DNA of 62,000 nucleotides from Glandiceps talaboti. Taxonomy: Eukaryota; Hemichordata; Enteropneusta; Spengelidae. The stretch lies in the NCBI RefSeq assembly GCF_964340395.1, contig NC_135560.1, positions 2,697,998-2,759,997 of the forward strand, written 5' to 3'. Within the stretch, counting starts at the first letter, position 1; each line of letters begins with the position of its first letter. The notes beneath the pieces were generated by a model. The model was not told the DNA's origin, searched no databases, and was given only the letters and a program-made list of their open reading frames with translations. Positions 1 through 10,154 of the stretch are shown here, in pieces. Position numbers and translations under genes: made by a program.

Positions 1-87
1 ACTCAGTCACGTGTCAGTCAGCCATCAAGTAGTACGTATACATTACAAGGAGTCAGTCAATCAGTCGGTCAGTCAATCAGTCTGTCT

Positions 88-124
88 GTCAGTCAGTCAG
101 TCAGTCAGTCAGTCAGTCAGTCAG
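88..124. repeat. (GTCA)n microsatellite tract
   Basis: An uninterrupted GTCA run of 37 bases. It follows two GTCT variants and is broken on its right by an AGTCAATC interruption. Confidence 0.92.
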
Positions 125-146
125 AGTCAATCAGTCAATCAGTCAC

Positions 147-192
147 CAGTCAGTCAGTCAGTCAGTCAGTCAGTCAGTCAGTCAGTCAGTCA
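147..192. repeat. (CAGT)n microsatellite tract
   Basis: An uninterrupted CAGT run of 46 bases, about eleven and a half tetramers. It is broken at 193 by a TTCAG interruption. Confidence 0.92.
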
Positions 193-395
193 TTCAGTCA
201 GTCAGAAATGTTGTAGTACAACTGAAGAAGTCAGTCAGCCACCAAGTAGTACATGTACATTACAAGGAGTCTGTCAGTCACAAGTCAGTCAGTCAGAAAT
301 GTTGCAGTTCAACTGAAGCAGTCAGTCAGTCACCTGTCAGTCCGCCATCAAAGTTGTACATGTACATTACAAGGAGTCTGTCAGTCACCAGTCAC

Positions 396-434
396 CAGTC
401 AGTCAGTCAGTCAGTCAGTCAGTCAGTCAGTCAG
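396..434. repeat. (CAGT)n microsatellite tract
   Basis: An uninterrupted CAGT run of 39 bases between two copies of the interspersed minisatellite segment. Confidence 0.9.
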
Positions 435-527
435 AAATGTTGTAGTACAACTGAAGCAGTCAGCCAGTCACCTGTCAGTCCGCCATCAAAGTAGTACATG
501 TACATTACAAGGAGTCTGTCAGTCACT

Positions 528-558
528 AGTCAGTCAGTCAGTCAGTCAGTCAGTCAGT
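528..558. repeat. (CAGT)n microsatellite tract
   Basis: An uninterrupted CAGT run of 31 bases. It runs directly into a minisatellite copy that lacks its usual first bases (AAATGTTG), so this copy appears to have been shortened by slippage within the tetramer. Confidence 0.88.
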
Positions 559-896
559 AGTACAACTGAAGAAGTCAGTCAGCCACCAAGTAGTACATGT
601 ACATTACAAGGAGTCTGTCAGTCACAAGTCAGTCAGTCAGAAATGTTGTAGTTCAACTGAAGCAATCAGTCAGTCACCTGTCAGTCAGCCATCAAGTAGT
701 ACATGTACATTACAAGGAATCTGTCAGTCACTAGTCAGTCAGTCAGTCAGAAATGTTGTAGTACAACTGAAGCAGACAGTCAGTCACCTGTCAGTCAGCC
801 ATCAAATTAGTAGATGACAGATGTACATTACAAGGAGGCTGTCAGTCACTAGTCAGTCAGTGTCAGTCAGTCAGAAATGTTGTAGTACAACAGAAG

Positions 897-918
897 CAGT
901 CAGTCAGTCAGTCAGTCA

Positions 919-944
<26 letters not shown>
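897..944. repeat. (CAGT)n microsatellite tract, longest in window
   Basis: Twelve perfect CAGT tetramers (48 bases), followed by an AAGTCA interruption and a short continuation. This is the longest pure tetramer run in the window. Confidence 0.92.
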
Positions 945-958
<14 letters not shown>

Positions 959-1107
959 CCTGTCAGTCAGCCATTAAGCAGTATGTGTACATTACAAGGA
1001 GTCAGTCAGTCAGTCAGTCAGTCAGACATGTTGTAATACAACTGAAACAGTCAATAACCTGTCAGTAAGCCATCAAGTAGTATATGTACATCAAGTAGTA
1101 CATGCAC

Positions 1108-1358
1108 AAGTTATCTATAAGGGTCTTTTGTCAGTACTAAGCACATGACAAGTAATGACAACCTTATGTCACAAGTAGATTGTAGCTGAATGAATTAATA
1201 TTTTGAAAATCAGCATAATTTTATTATCAGTAGTAATATTTTGTCAAAAAGGTCAATGTGAGTAGTGGCAACTTTAAGAGTAGATATTAAAATCCAAATG
1301 ACTGTTATTATATTCCGTCAATAAGTTTATACTGTATTGTTTGTTTCATTCCTTTCAG
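1108..1358 (+). repeat. Truncated, diverged left-edge unit of the array
   Basis: Homology to the unit starts in mid-intron at AAGTTATCT and runs to the first acceptor. The exon and first third of the intron are missing. Many substitutions separate it from the consensus: GCTGAATGAATTAATATTTT where the consensus has GCAGAATGAAGACATATTTT, and ATTATTATATTCCGTCAATA near the 3' end. It carries stops in the frame that is open in other units. Degenerate terminal units are usual at satellite edges, where homologous exchange is least frequent. Confidence 0.88.
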
Positions 1359-1438
1359 GATGGAACTCCAAGGCCACGGAAGATGGCACGAAACAGATAG
1401 CAGATAAACATCAGACAGCCAATCAAGAAGCGGAAGAA
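1359..1438 (+). other. First exon-like module (edge variant, alternative internal frame)
   Basis: This 80-nt module lies between an acceptor (CATTCCTTTCAG ending at 1358) and a donor (GTAAGT from 1439). The frame starting with TGG at 1361 is open throughout and encodes 26 residues, beginning WNSKATEDGTKQ and ending QTANQEAEE. Compared with the array consensus it has one extra C (CTCCAAGG against CTCAAGG) and, about 20 nt later, one base fewer (CGAAACAG against CGAACACAG). The two indels compensate, so the same frame is regained. Between them the peptide reads KATEDGTK where the array reads RSRKMTRT. The other two frames are closed; the phase-0 frame stops at nt 40-42 of the module. As the module nearest the unamplified flank, it may be closest to the founder exon, though polarity cannot be fixed from this window. 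I do not recognise the peptide. It could instead be a degenerate copy. Confidence 0.6.
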
Positions 1439-1777
1439 GTAAGTGAAGATTTTGGAATTGTAAAATTACTGAGGATGGTCATTAAATTTTGTTGCCTAAT
1501 ATTTCTTCCAATCTGCAATGGAAAGTATAAGTTATCTAAAAGTTCTTTTGTCAGTAGTAAGTACACGGCAAGTAATGACAACCTTATGTCCAAGTAGATT
1601 GTAGCAGAATGAAGACATATTTTGGAGATGAACAGAATTGTATTATCCGTGGTAATATCTTTTCAAAAAGGTTAAATTGAGTAGTGGCAACTTTAAGAGT
1701 AAATATTAGAATCTAAATAACTGTTATTTCATTCCATCAATTAGTTTATACTGTATTGTTTGATTCATTCCTTTCAG

Positions 1778-2189
1778 GATGGAACTCAAGGTCACGGAAT
1801 ATGACACGAACACAGATGGCAGATGAACACCAGACAGCCAATCAAGAAGTGGAAGAAGTAAGTGAAGATTTTGGAATTGAATAATTACTGAGAATGGTCA
1901 TTAAATTTTGTTGCCCAATATTTCTTCCCATCTGCAATGGAAACTATAAGTTATCTAAAAGTTCTTTTGTCAGTACTAAGCACACGACACGTAATGACAA
2001 CCTTATGTCACAAGTAGATTGTAGCAGAATGAAGAAATATTGGAGATGAATAGAATTGTATTATCCGTGGTAGTATCTTTTCAAAAATGTTAAAGTGAGT
2101 AGTGGCATTTTGTAAGAGTAAATATTAGAATACTGTTATTTCATTCCATCAATAAGTTTATACTGTATTGTTTGATTCATTCCTTTCAG
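1778..2189 (+). repeat. 412-bp subfamily unit (first of 14)
   Basis: This subfamily shares CACGTAATGAC, usually ATGTTACAAG, and GAAGAAATATTGGAGATGAATAG. The 2-nt loss in ATTTTGG shifts the intronic frame, and TAATATTAGAATACTG lacks the 7-nt CTAAATA. Members have exons at 1778, 11841, 14350, 16859, 19368, 21454, 26453, 29777, 35670, 38180, 51128, 53628, 55714 and 56966. Its scattering along the array, with the same private changes, shows spread by block duplication rather than repeated mutation. Confidence 0.85.
2176..2189 (+). promoter_or_regulatory. Representative 3' splice acceptor of the unit
   Basis: The tract TTCATTCCTTTCAG directly precedes the exon and matches a U2-type acceptor: a pyrimidine run, then CAG followed by G. 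Possible branch-point matches lie upstream (TTGAT in GTTTGATTC, and TTTAT in AGTTTATAC). The signal is intact at every exon start I located. Variants include TTTATTCC and TTTTTTCC, both still pyrimidine-rich, and a TTCC duplication before the exon at 40275. The same block recurs immediately before every listed exon start. Confidence 0.7.
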
Positions 2190-2269
2190 GATGGAACTCA
2201 AGGTCACGGAAGATGACACGAACACAGATGGCAGATGAACACCCGACAGCCAATCAAGAAGTGGAAGAA

Positions 2270-2275
2270 GTAAGT
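2270..2275 (+). promoter_or_regulatory. Representative 5' splice donor of the unit
   Basis: GAA followed by GTAAGT is a near-consensus U2-type donor, 80 nt downstream of the acceptor. It is retained in essentially all copies. Units with exons at 36922, 39432 and 41535 instead carry GTGAGT, also a normal donor. The exon end is purine-rich (AAGAAGTGGAAGAA), resembling GAA-type exonic splicing enhancers. Confidence 0.7.
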
Positions 2276-2305
2276 GAAGATTTTGGTATTGTATAATTAC
2301 TGAGA

Positions 2306-2512
2306 ATGGTCATTAAATTTTGTTGCCCAATATTTATTCCCATCTGCAATGGAAAGTATAAGTTATCTAAAAGTTCTTTTGTCAGTACTAAGCACACGAC
2401 AAGTAATGACAACCTTATGTCACAAGTAGATTGTAGCAGAATGAAGATATATTTTGGGGATGAACAGAATTGTATTATCCGTGGTAATATCTTTTCAAAA
2501 AGGATAAATTGA
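2306..2512 (+). other. Conserved 68-codon intronic reading frame (representative; probably not a gene)
   Basis: The intron-like part of most units contains an ATG-initiated frame of 65-69 codons, starting 116 nt after the exon start. It begins MVIKFCCPIFIP and ends GNIFSKRLN. The N-terminal third is hydrophobic and Cys-containing (FCCPIFIPIC); the rest is polar. No signal peptide, domain or known family is recognised. Variation looks unconstrained, with many replacement changes (VIK/VLK, FC/LC, P/A, S/R, K/N, M/V, E/K). Fourteen units lose the frame through a 2-nt deletion, and others end early at SKM where AAAATGTAAA replaces AAAAGGTTAAA. The frame runs from intron into intron, and its repetition follows from amplification of the unit. 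A short translated upstream or intron-retained product cannot be excluded. Confidence 0.35.
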
Positions 2513-2949
2513 GTAGTGGCAACTTTAAGAGTAAATATTAGAATCTAAATAACTCTTATTTCATTCCATCAATAAGTTTATACTGTATTGTTTGATTTAT
2601 TCCATTCAGGATGGAACTCAAGGTTACGGAAGATGACACGAACACAGATGGCAGATGAACACCAGACAGCCAATCAAGAAGTGGAAGAAGTAAGTGAAGA
2701 TTTTGGTATTGTATAATTACTGAGAATGGTCATTAAATTTTGTTGCCCAATATTTATTCCCATCTGCAATGGAAAGTATAAGTTATCTAAAAGTTCTTTT
2801 GTCAGTACTAAGCACACAACAAGTAATGACAAGCTTATGTCACAAGTAGATTGTAGCAGAATGAAGACATATTTTGGAGATGAACAGAATTGTATTATCC
2901 GTGGTAATATCTTTTCAAAAAGGTTAAATTGAGTAGTGGCAACTTTAAG

Positions 2950-2955
2950 AATAAA
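2950..2955 (+). promoter_or_regulatory. AATAAA hexamer after the intronic frame (representative)
   Basis: TTAAGAATAAATATTAG places a canonical AATAAA 18 nt after the stop of the 68-codon frame, with GT-rich sequence (CTGTATTGTTTG) some 50 nt downstream. Many units have this form and many others have AGTAAA, a weaker known variant of the poly(A) signal. In AT-rich DNA the hexamer often occurs by chance. The A/G site mainly tracks unit subfamily. A real poly(A) site is possible but unproven. Confidence 0.25.
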
Positions 2956-3029
2956 TATTAGAATCTAAATAACTGTTATTTCATTCCATCAATAAGTTTA
3001 TACTGTATTGTTTGATTCATTCTTTTCAG

Positions 3030-4289
3030 GATGGAACTCAAGATCACGGAAGATGACACGAACACAGATGGCAGATGAACACCAGACAGCCAATCAAGAA
3101 GTGGAAGAAGTAAGTGAAGATTTTGGTATTGTATAATTACTGAGAATGGTCATTAAATGTTGTTGCCCAATATTTATTCCCATCTGCAATGGAAAGTATA
3201 AGTTATCTAAAAGTTCTTTTGTCAGTACTAAGCACACAACAAGTAATGACAAGCTTATGTCACAAGTAGATTGTAGCAGAATGAAGACATATTTTGGAGA
3301 TGAACAGAATTGTATTATCCGTGGTAATATCTTTTCAAAAAGGTTAAATTGAGTAGTGGCAACTTTAAGAATAAATATTAGAATCTAAATAACTGTTATT
3401 TCATTCCATCAATAAGTTTATACTGTATTGTTTGATTCATTCCTTTCAGGATGGAACTCAAGGTCACGGAAGATGACACGAACACAGATGGCAGATGAAC
3501 ACCAGACAGCCAATCAAGAAGTGGAAGAAGTAAGTGAAGATTTTGGAATTGTATAATTACTGAGAATGGTCATTAAACTTTGTTGGCTAATATTTATTCC
3601 CATTTGCAATTCAAAGTATTAGTTATCTAAAAGTTCTTTTGTCAGTACTGAGCACACGACAAGTAATGACAACCTTATGTCACAAGTAGATTGTAGCAGA
3701 ATGAAGACATATTTTGGAGATGAACAGAATTGTATTATCCGTGGTAATATCTTTTCAAAAATGTAAATTGAGTAGTGGCATCTTTAAGAGTAAATATTAG
3801 AATCTAAATAACTGTTATTTCATTCCATCAATAAGTTTTATACAGTATTGTTTGATTCATTCCTTTCAGGATGGAACTCAAGGTCACGGAAGATGACACG
3901 AACACAGATGGCAGATAAACGCCAGACAGCCAATCAAGAAGTGGAAGAAGTAAGTGAAGATTTTGGTATTCTATAATTACTGAGAATGGTCATTAAATTT
4001 TGTTGCCCAATATTTATTGCCATCTGCAATGGAAAATATAAGTTATCTAAAAGTTCTTTTGTCAGTACTAAGCACACAACAAGTAATGACAACCTTATGT
4101 CACTAGTAGATTGTAGCAGAATGAAGACATATTTTGGAGATGAACAGAATTGTATTATCCGTGGTAATCTCTTTTCAAAAAGGTTAAATTGAGTAGTGGC
4201 AACTTTAAGAGTAAGTATTAGAATCTAAATAACTCTTATTTCATTCCATCAATAAGTTTATACTGTATTGTTTGATTCATTCCTTTCAG
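3030..4289 (+). repeat. Three-unit block repeated at 7225 and 9324
   Basis: Units with exons at 3030, 3450 and 3870 resemble those at 7225, 7645 and 8065 (offset 4195) and those at 9324, 9744 and 10164 (a further 2099). The middle unit of each triplet carries a private cluster (TTGGCTAATATTTATTCCCA, then TTTGCAATTCAAAGTATTAG) that destroys the intronic frame. The third units differ from one another downstream, so the similarity is mosaic. Confidence 0.75.
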
Positions 4290-4612
4290 GATGGAACTCA
4301 AGGTCACGGAAGATGACACGAACACAGATGGCAGATGAACACCAGACAGCCAATCAAGAAGTGGAAGAAGTAAGTGAAGATTTTGGTATAGCATACTTAC
4401 TGAGAATGGTCATTAAATTTTGTTGCCCAATATTTATTCCCATCTGCAATGGAAAGTATAAGTTATCTAAAAGTTCTTTTGTCAGTACTAAGCACACAAC
4501 AAGTAATGACAAGCTTATGTCACAAGTAGATTGTAGCAGAATGAAGACATATTTTGGAGATGAACAGAATTGTATTATCCGTAGTAATATCTTTTCAAAA
4601 AGGTTAAATTGA
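4290..4612 (+). other. Readthrough frame joining exon module and intronic frame
   Basis: In most units the exon frame continues through the donor (VSEDFGIV) and stops at TAA in GTATAATTACTG. Here that codon is changed (GCATACTTACTG), so exon and intronic frames form one frame ending at 4612. Others occur in units with exons at 1359, 8904, 10584, 11423, 15602, 16441, 22705, 30609, 32709, 36922, 39432, 41535, 44040, 44873, 46134, 46548, 47794, 48214, 49055, 49469, 50715 and 51540. The unit at 51128 is open past the donor but has a TAA in its exon. If these frames are extended upstream to MFDSFLSGW, that first codon is TTG, not ATG, so they lack a normal eukaryotic start. They could only be read as a 3'-terminal exon after splicing into the acceptor. 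Probably chance loss of one stop codon, copied by later duplications. Confidence 0.3.
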
Positions 4613-7600
4613 GTAGTGGCAACTTTAAGAATAAATATTAGAATCTAAATAACTGTTATTTCATTCCATCAATAAGTTTATACTGTATTGTTTTATTCAT
4701 TCCTTTCAGGATGGAACTCAAGGTCACGGAAGATGACACGAACACAGATGGCAGATAAACACCAGACAGCCAATCAAGAAGTGGAAGAAGTAAGTGAAGA
4801 TTTTGGTATTCTATAATTACTGAGAATGGTCATTAAATTTTGTTGCCCAATATTTATTGCCATCTGCAATGGAAAGTATAAGTTATCTAAAAGTTCTTTT
4901 GTCAGTACTAACCACACAAGTAATGACAAGCTTATGTCACAAGTAGATTGCAGCAGAATGAAGACATATTTTGGAGATGAACAGAATTGTATTATCCGTG
5001 GTAATATCTTTTCAAAAATGTAAATTGAGTAGTGGCAACTTTAAGAGTAAATATTAGAATCTAAATAACTCTTATTTCATTCCATCAATAAGTTTATACT
5101 GTATTGTTTGATTCATTCCTTTCAGGATGGAACTCAAGGTCACGGAAGATGACACGAACACAGATGGCAGATGAACACCAGACAGCCAATCAAGAAGTGG
5201 AAGAAGTAAGTGAAGATTTTGGTATTGTATAATTACTGAGAATGGTCATTAAATTTTGTTGGCCAATATTTATTCCCATCTGCAATGGAAAGTATAAGTT
5301 ATCTAAAAGTTCTTTTGTCAGTACTAAGCACACGACAAGTAATGACAACCTTATGTCACAAGTAGATTGTAGCAGAATGAAGACATATTTTGGAGATGAA
5401 CAGAATTGTATTATCCGTGGTAATATCTTTTCAAAAAGGTTAAATTGAGTAGTGGCAACTTTAAGAATAAATATTAGAATCTAAATAACTGTTATTTCAT
5501 TCCATCAATAAGTTTATACTGTATTGTTTGATTCATTCCTTTCAGGATGGAACTCAAGGTCACGGAAGATGACACGAACACAGATGGCAGATGAACACCA
5601 GACAGCCAATCAAGAAGTGGAAGAAGTAAGTGAAGATTTTGGAATTGTATAATTACTGAGAATGGTTATTAAACTTTGTTGCCCAATATTTATTCCCATC
5701 TGCAATGGAAAGTATAAGTTATCTAAAAGTTCTTTTGTCAGTACTAAGCACACGACAAGTAATGACAACCTTATGTCACAAAGAGATTGTAGCAGAATGA
5801 AGAAATATTTTGGAGATGAACAGAATTGTATTATCCGTGGTAATATTTTTTCAAAAAGGTTAAATTGAGTAGTGGCCACTTTAAGAATAAATATTAGAAT
5901 CTAAATAACTCTTATTTCATTCCATTAATAAGTTTATACTGTATTGTTTGATTCATTCCTTTCAGGATGGAACTAAATGTCACGGAAGATGACACGAACA
6001 CAGATGGCAGATGAACACCAGACAGCCAATCAAGAAGTGGAAGAAGTAAGTGAAGATTTTGGTATTGTATAATTACTGAGAATGGTCCTTAAATTTTGTT
6101 GCCCAATATTTATTCCCATCTGCAATGGAAAGTATAAGTTATCTAAAAGTTCTTTTGTCAGTACTAACCACACGACAAGTAATGACAACCTTGTGTCACA
6201 AGTAGATTGTAGCAAAATAAAGACATATTTTGGAGATGAACAGAATTGTATTATCCGTGGTAATATCTTTTCAAAAAGGTTAAATTGAGTAGTGGCAACT
6301 TTAAGAATAAATATTAGAATCTAAATAACTCTTATTTCATTCCATTAATAAGTTTATACTGTATTGTTTGATTCATTCCTTTCAGGATGGAACTCAAGGT
6401 CATGGAAGATGACACGAACACAGATGGCAGATGAACACCAGACAGCCAATCAAGAAGTGGAAGAAGTAAGTGAAGATTTTGGTATTGTATAATTACTGAG
6501 AATGGTCCTTAAATTTTGTTGCCCAATATTTATTGCCATCTGCAATGGAAAGTATAAGTTATCTAAAAGTTCTTTTGTCAGTACTAACCACACGACAAGT
6601 AATGACAACCTTGTGTCACAAGTAGATTGTAGCAGAATAAAGACATATTTTGGAGATGAACAGAATTGTATTATCCGTGGTAATATCTTTTCAAAAAGGT
6701 TAAATTGAGTAGTGGCAACTTTAAGAGTAAATATTAGAATCTAAATAACTCTTATTTCATTCCATCAATAAGTTTACAGTGTTTTGTTTGATTCATTCCT
6801 TTCAGGATGGAACTCAAGGTAACGGAAGATGACACGAACACAGATGGCAGATGAACACCAGACAGCCAATCAAGAAGTGGAAGAAGTAAGTGAAGATTTT
6901 GGTATTGTATAATTACTGAGAATGGTTATTAAATTTTGTTGCCCAATATTTATTCCCATCTGCAATGGAAAGTATAAGTTATCTAAAAGTTCTTTTGTCA
7001 GTACTAACCACACGACAAGTAATGACAACCTTATGTCACAAGTAGATTGTAGCAGAATGAAGACATATTTTGGAGATGAACAGAATTGTATTATCCGTGG
7101 TAATATCTTTTCAAAAATGTAAATTGAGTAGTGGCAACTTTAAGAGTAAATATTACAATCTAAATAACTCTTATTTCATTCCATCAATAAGTTTATACTG
7201 TATTGTTTGATTCATTCCTTTCAGGATGGAACTCAAGGTCACGGAAGATGACACGAACACAGATGGCAGATGAACACCAGACAGCCAATCAAGAAGTGGA
7301 AGAAGTAAGTGAAGATTTTGGTATTGTATAATTACTGAGAATGGTCATTAAATGTTGTTGCCCAATATTTATTCCCATCTGCAATGGAAAGTATAAGTTA
7401 TCTAAAAGTTCTTTTGTCAGTACTAAGCACACAACAAGTAATGACAAGCTTATGTCACAAGTAGATTGTAGCAGAATGAAGACATATTTTGGAGATGAAC
7501 AGAATTGTATTATCCGTGGTAATATCTTTTCAAAAAGGTTAAATTGAGTAGTGGCAACTTTAAGAATAAATATTAGAATCTAAATAACTGTTATTTCATT

Positions 7601-10154
7601 CCATCAATAAGTTTATACTGTATTGTTTGATTCATTCCTTTCAGGATGGAACTCAAGGTCACGGAAGATGACACGAACACAGATGGCAGATGAACACCAG
7701 ACAGCCAATCAAGAAGTGGAAGAAGTAAGTGAAGATTTTGGAATTGTATAATTACTGAGAATGGTCATTAAACTTTGTTGGCTAATATTTATTCCCATTT
7801 GCAATTCAAAGTATTAGTTATCTAAAAGTTCTTTTGTCAGTACTGAGCACACGACAAGTAATGACAACCTTATGTCACAAGTAGATTGTAGCAGAATGAA
7901 GACACATTTTGGAGATGAACAGAATTGTATTATCCGTGGTAATATCTTTTCAAAAATGTAAATTGAGTAGTGGCAACTTTAAGAGTAAATATTAGAATCT
8001 AAATAACTCTTATTTCATTCCATCAATAAGTTTTATACAGTATTGTTTGATTCATTCCTTTCAGGATGGAACTCAAGGTCACGGAAGATGACACGAACAC
8101 AGATGGCAGATAAACACCAGACAGCCAATCAAGAAGTGGAAGAAGTAAGTGAAGATTTTGGTATTGTATAATTACTGAGAATGGTCATTAAATTTTGTTG
8201 CCCAATATTTATTGCCATCTGCAATGGAAAGTATAAGTTATCTAAAAGTTCTTTTGTCAGTACTAACCACACGACAAGTAATGACAAGCTTATGTCACAA
8301 GTAGATTGCAGCAGAATGAAGACATATTTTGGAGATGAACAGAATTGTATTATCCGTGGTAATATCTTTTCAAAAATGTAAATTGAGTAGTGGCAACTTT
8401 AAGAGTAAATATTAGAATCTAAATAACTCTTATTTCATTCCATCAATAAGTTTATACTGTATTGTTTGATTCATTCCTTTCAGGATGGAACTCAAGGTCA
8501 CGGAAGATGACACGAACACAGATGGCAGATGAACACCAGACAGCCAATCAAGAAGTGGAAGAAGTAAGTGAAGATTTTGGTATTGTATAATTACTGAGAA
8601 TGGTCATTAAATTTTGTTGCCCAATATTTATTCCCATCTGCAATGGAAAGTATAAGTTATCTAAAAGTTCTTTTGTCAGTACTAAGCACACGACAAGTAA
8701 TGACAACCTTATGTCAGAAGTAGATTGTAGCAGAATGAAGACATATTTTGGAGATGAACAGAATTGTATTATCCGTGGTAATATCTTTTCAATAAGGTTA
8801 AATTGAGTAGTGGCAACTTTAAGAATAAATATTAGAATCTAAATAACTGTTATTTCATTCCATCAATAAGTTTATACTGTATTGTTTGATTCATTCCTTT
8901 CAGGATGGAACTCAAGGTCACGGAAGATGACACGAACACAGATGGCAGATGAACACCAGACAGCCAATCAAGAAGTGGAAGAAGTAAGTGAAGATTTTGG
9001 TATAGCATACTTACTGAGAATGGTCATTAAATTTTGTTGCCCAATATTTATTCCCATCTGCAATGGAAAGTATAAGTTATCTAAAAGTTCTTTTGTCAGT
9101 ACTAAGCACACAACAAGTAATGACAAGCTTATGTCACAAGTAGATTGTAGCAGAATGAAGACATATTTTGGAGATGAACAGAATTGTATTATCCGTAGTA
9201 ATATCTTTTCAAAAAGGTTAAATTGAGTAGTGGCAACTTTAAGAATAAATATTAGAATCTAAATAACTGTTATTTCATTCCATCAATAAGTTTATACTGT
9301 ATTGTTTGATTCATTCCTTTCAGGATGGAACTCAAGGTCACGGAAGATGACACGAACACAGATGGCAGATGAACACCAGACAGCCAATCAAGAAGTGGAA
9401 GAAGTAAGTGAAGATTTTGGTATTGTATAATTACTGAGAATGGTCATTAAATGTTGTTGCCCAATATTTATTCCCATCTGCAATGGAAAGTATAAGTTAT
9501 CTAAAAGTTCTTTTGTCAGTACTAAGCACACAACAAGTAATGACAAGCTTATGTCACAAGTAGATTGTAGCAGAATGAAGACATATTTTGGAGATGAACA
9601 GAATTGTATTATCCGTGGTAATATCTTTTCAAAAAGGTTAAATTGAGTAGTGGCAACTTTAAGAATAAATATTAGAATCTAAATAACTGTTATTTCATTC
9701 CATCAATAAGTTTATACTGTATTGTTTGATTCATTCCTTTCAGGATGGAACTCAAGGTCACGGAAGATGACACGAACACAGATGGCAGATGAACACCAGA
9801 CAGCCAATCAAGAAGTGGAAGAAGTAAGTGAAGATTTTGGAATTGTATAATTACTGAGAATGGTCATTAAACTTTGTTGGCTAATATTTATTCCCATTTG
9901 CAATTCAAAGTATTAGTTATCTAAAAGTTCTTTTGTCAGTACTGAGCACACGACAAGTAATGACAACCTTATGTCACAAGTAGATTGTAGCAGAATGAAG
10001 ACACATTTTGGAGATGAACAGAATTGTATTATCCGTGGTAATATCTTTTCAAAAATGTAAATTGAGTAGTGGCAACTTTAACAGTAAATATTAGAATCTA
10101 AATAACTGTTATTTCATTCCATCAATAAGTTTTATACAGTATTGTTTGATTCAT

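Larger units (their letters stand above)
1..1107. repeat. GTCA-rich microsatellite/minisatellite block flanking the array
   Basis: This stretch is built from GTCA (equivalently CAGT or TGAC) tetranucleotide runs, interrupted by non-GTCA segments that recur about nine times. The apparent reading frames here (11-316 and 253-651) translate the repeat into Gln-Ser-Val-Ser strings and carry no domain. I see no gene, promoter or RNA gene in the block. It ends abruptly where homology to the 420-bp array begins at about 1108. It probably continues to the left of the window, because base 1 is already inside repeat-like sequence. Confidence 0.9.
206..1107. repeat. Interspersed minisatellite (~85-140 bp units)
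   Basis: A unit recurs at about 206, 297, 436, 558 (5'-truncated), 641, 751, 875 and 1026, with further degenerate pieces. The core is AAATGTTGTAGTACAACTGA, then CACCTGTCAGTCAGCCATCA, then AGTAGTACATGTACATTACA and AGGAGTCTGTCAGTCA. Unit length varies mainly with the number of intervening GTCA tetramers. Two short palindromic elements are conserved: GTTGTA-G-TACAAC, an inverted repeat around one base, and GTACATGTAC, a perfect palindrome. No coding function is visible. The last copies (about 950-1107) are the most degenerate, next to the junction with the 420-bp array. Confidence 0.8.

Noticed and set aside
11-651. Two overlapping frames encoding Ser/Gln/Val-rich proteins of 101 and 132 residues
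   Set aside because: They are direct translations of (GTCA)n and the interspersed minisatellite. A tetramer repeat has no stop on this strand, so long frames are expected by chance.
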